A stretch of 64,000 bases of DNA, from the NCBI GenBank assembly GCA_902826815.1, contig CADEGF010000043.1:1-64000 (forward strand), read 5' to 3'. Below are positions 63,507 through 64,000 of the stretch, piece by piece; position 1 is the stretch's first letter, and each line of letters starts with the position of its first letter. Origin of the DNA: an uncultured Mycobacteriaceae bacterium (GTDB lineage: Bacteria; Actinomycetota; Actinomycetes; Mycobacteriales; Mycobacteriaceae). Below the pieces are notes generated by a model that did not search any database, was not told where the DNA came from, and worked only from the letters and a program-made list of their open reading frames with translations. The translations under genes were made by a program, and so were the position numbers.

Positions 63507-64000
63507 CCGAGGTTCGAGAGGGCGAGCACCGCAAGCCCATTCATCTCGCCGCACACTTTCCGGGCGTCAACAACACCACGGTGTGGTCGGAACCGGAGTC
63601 GGGCAGCCAGATCGACTTCGACTCGTTCGTGCACATGGCGCGTACCGCGGAGCGCGGCCTGTTCGACTTCTTCTTTCTCGCCGAGGGGCTGCGACTGCGT
63701 GAGCACCGCGGCCGCATCCACGACCTCGACGTCGTCGGCAGGCCCGACACGTTCACCATCCTTGCCGCGCTTGCCGCGGTCACCGACTATCTCGGCCTGA
63801 CAGGCACCATCAACACCACGTTCAACGAGCCTTTCGAGGTGGCAAGGCAATTCGCCACGCTCGACCATCTGTCCGACGGCCGCGCCGGGTGGAACATGGT
63901 CACCTCGTCGGACGCGTTCACCGGCGAGAATTTCCGCCGCGGCGGATTCCTGGCGCACTCCGACCGCTACAAGCGGGCCGAGGAGTTCGTCATCGTGGCC
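63503..64000 (+). CDS. LLM-class NtaA/SnaA/DszA-type monooxygenase (3), partial
   Basis: ATG 63503; runs off the window after 166 residues. HLAAHFPGVNNTTVWSEPES, then FVHMARTAERGLFDFFFLAE, GLRLREHRGRIHDLDVVGRP, TNT-type TGTINTTFNEPFEVARQFAT, LDHLSDGRAGWNMVTSSDAF and RYKRAEEFV are characteristic of the nitrilotriacetate/dibenzothiophene-sulfone monooxygenase group. Likely about 440 aa in full. FMN reductase partner not in the window. Confidence 0.87.
   Translation, partial: MTEVREGEHRKPIHLAAHFPGVNNTTVWSEPESGSQIDFDSFVHMARTAERGLFDFFFLAEGLRLREHRGRIHDLDVVGRPDTFTILAALAAVTDYLGLTGTINTTFNEPFEVARQFATLDHLSDGRAGWNMVTSSDAFTGENFRRGGFLAHSDRYKRAEEFVIVA

Overview
The window is a high-GC, densely coded actinobacterial chromosome segment, almost certainly from a fast-growing mycobacterium (Mycolicibacterium type). 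The main evidence is gene order that I recall from M. tuberculosis. In coordinate order the window carries relatives of Rv0385 (flavohemoglobin), Rv0384c (clpB), Rv0383c (ttfA), Rv0381c, Rv0380c, Rv0377 (LysR), Rv0376c-Rv0368c (CO dehydrogenase cluster), Rv0364 (DedA), Rv0363c (fba), Rv0361, Rv0360c, Rv0359, Rv0358, Rv0357c (purA) and Rv0356c. After an accessory block come Rv0389-Rv0391 (purT, rhodanese, metZ). GTG and TTG starts are common, as are 4-bp ATGA/GTGA overlaps and near-absent intergenic space. No rRNA, tRNA or CRISPR array was seen.

Layout. 1-5.8 kb: a DUF222 endonuclease fragment, aldose epimerase, type II flavohemoglobin, a TetR-controlled membrane protein, a GAP-family protein and a secreted NTF2-like protein. 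5.9-9.1 kb: a giant lipoprotein-type multicopper oxidase with FG-GAP repeats. 9.1-13.6 kb (minus): a molybdenum hydroxylase operon (FAD subunit, a fused [2Fe-2S]-molybdopterin subunit, and a membrane-anchored double ABM-domain protein). 13.6-19.7 kb: clpB behind a heat-shock operator, then an unstable junction with an IS3-type transposase scrap, a dehalogenase-like hydrolase of lower GC, a frameshifted enoyl-CoA hydratase and two tandem paralogous small proteins. 19.7-24.9 kb: ttfA, SDR, lipoprotein, TrmH methyltransferase, then a TetR-MFS efflux pair. 24.9-29.9 kb: GH76, acetoacetyl-CoA synthetase and an NhaA-DsbA fusion in one overlapping operon. 29.9-39.4 kb: LysR regulator, then XdhC-coxM-coxS-coxL-coxI-like-coxD-coxG-coxE, a form I CO dehydrogenase operon (active-site motif AYACSFR). 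39.3-48.4 kb: housekeeping genes including fba, purA, a CDF metal exporter and an M50 protease. 48.4-53.9 kb (minus): five contiguous genes for a GT1 glycosyltransferase, a short MMPL/RND transporter, an alpha/beta hydrolase, a P450 and its ferredoxin. 54-59.8 kb: CPA1 antiporter, UBP zinc finger, purT, rhodanese, metZ. 59.7-64 kb: an SDR divergent from a GNAT-LLM-LLM-LLM flavin monooxygenase operon that runs off the window.

The most interesting points are these. (1) The GT1-MMPL-hydrolase-P450-ferredoxin operon looks like a self-contained tailoring and export system. (2) The molybdenum hydroxylase operon encodes a membrane-anchored ABM protein in the place where the cox operon encodes CoxG, which suggests a parallel way of coupling a Mo enzyme to the membrane. 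(3) A perfect 20-bp palindrome sits just upstream of a promoter-like sequence before coxM. (4) Several sharp inverted repeats lie at promoters: an HspR box overlapping a SigH-type promoter, two TetR-type sites, a candidate metal-sensor site, and a pair in the 60.6-kb divergent region. Functions are inferred by reading the sequence; no database search was possible.
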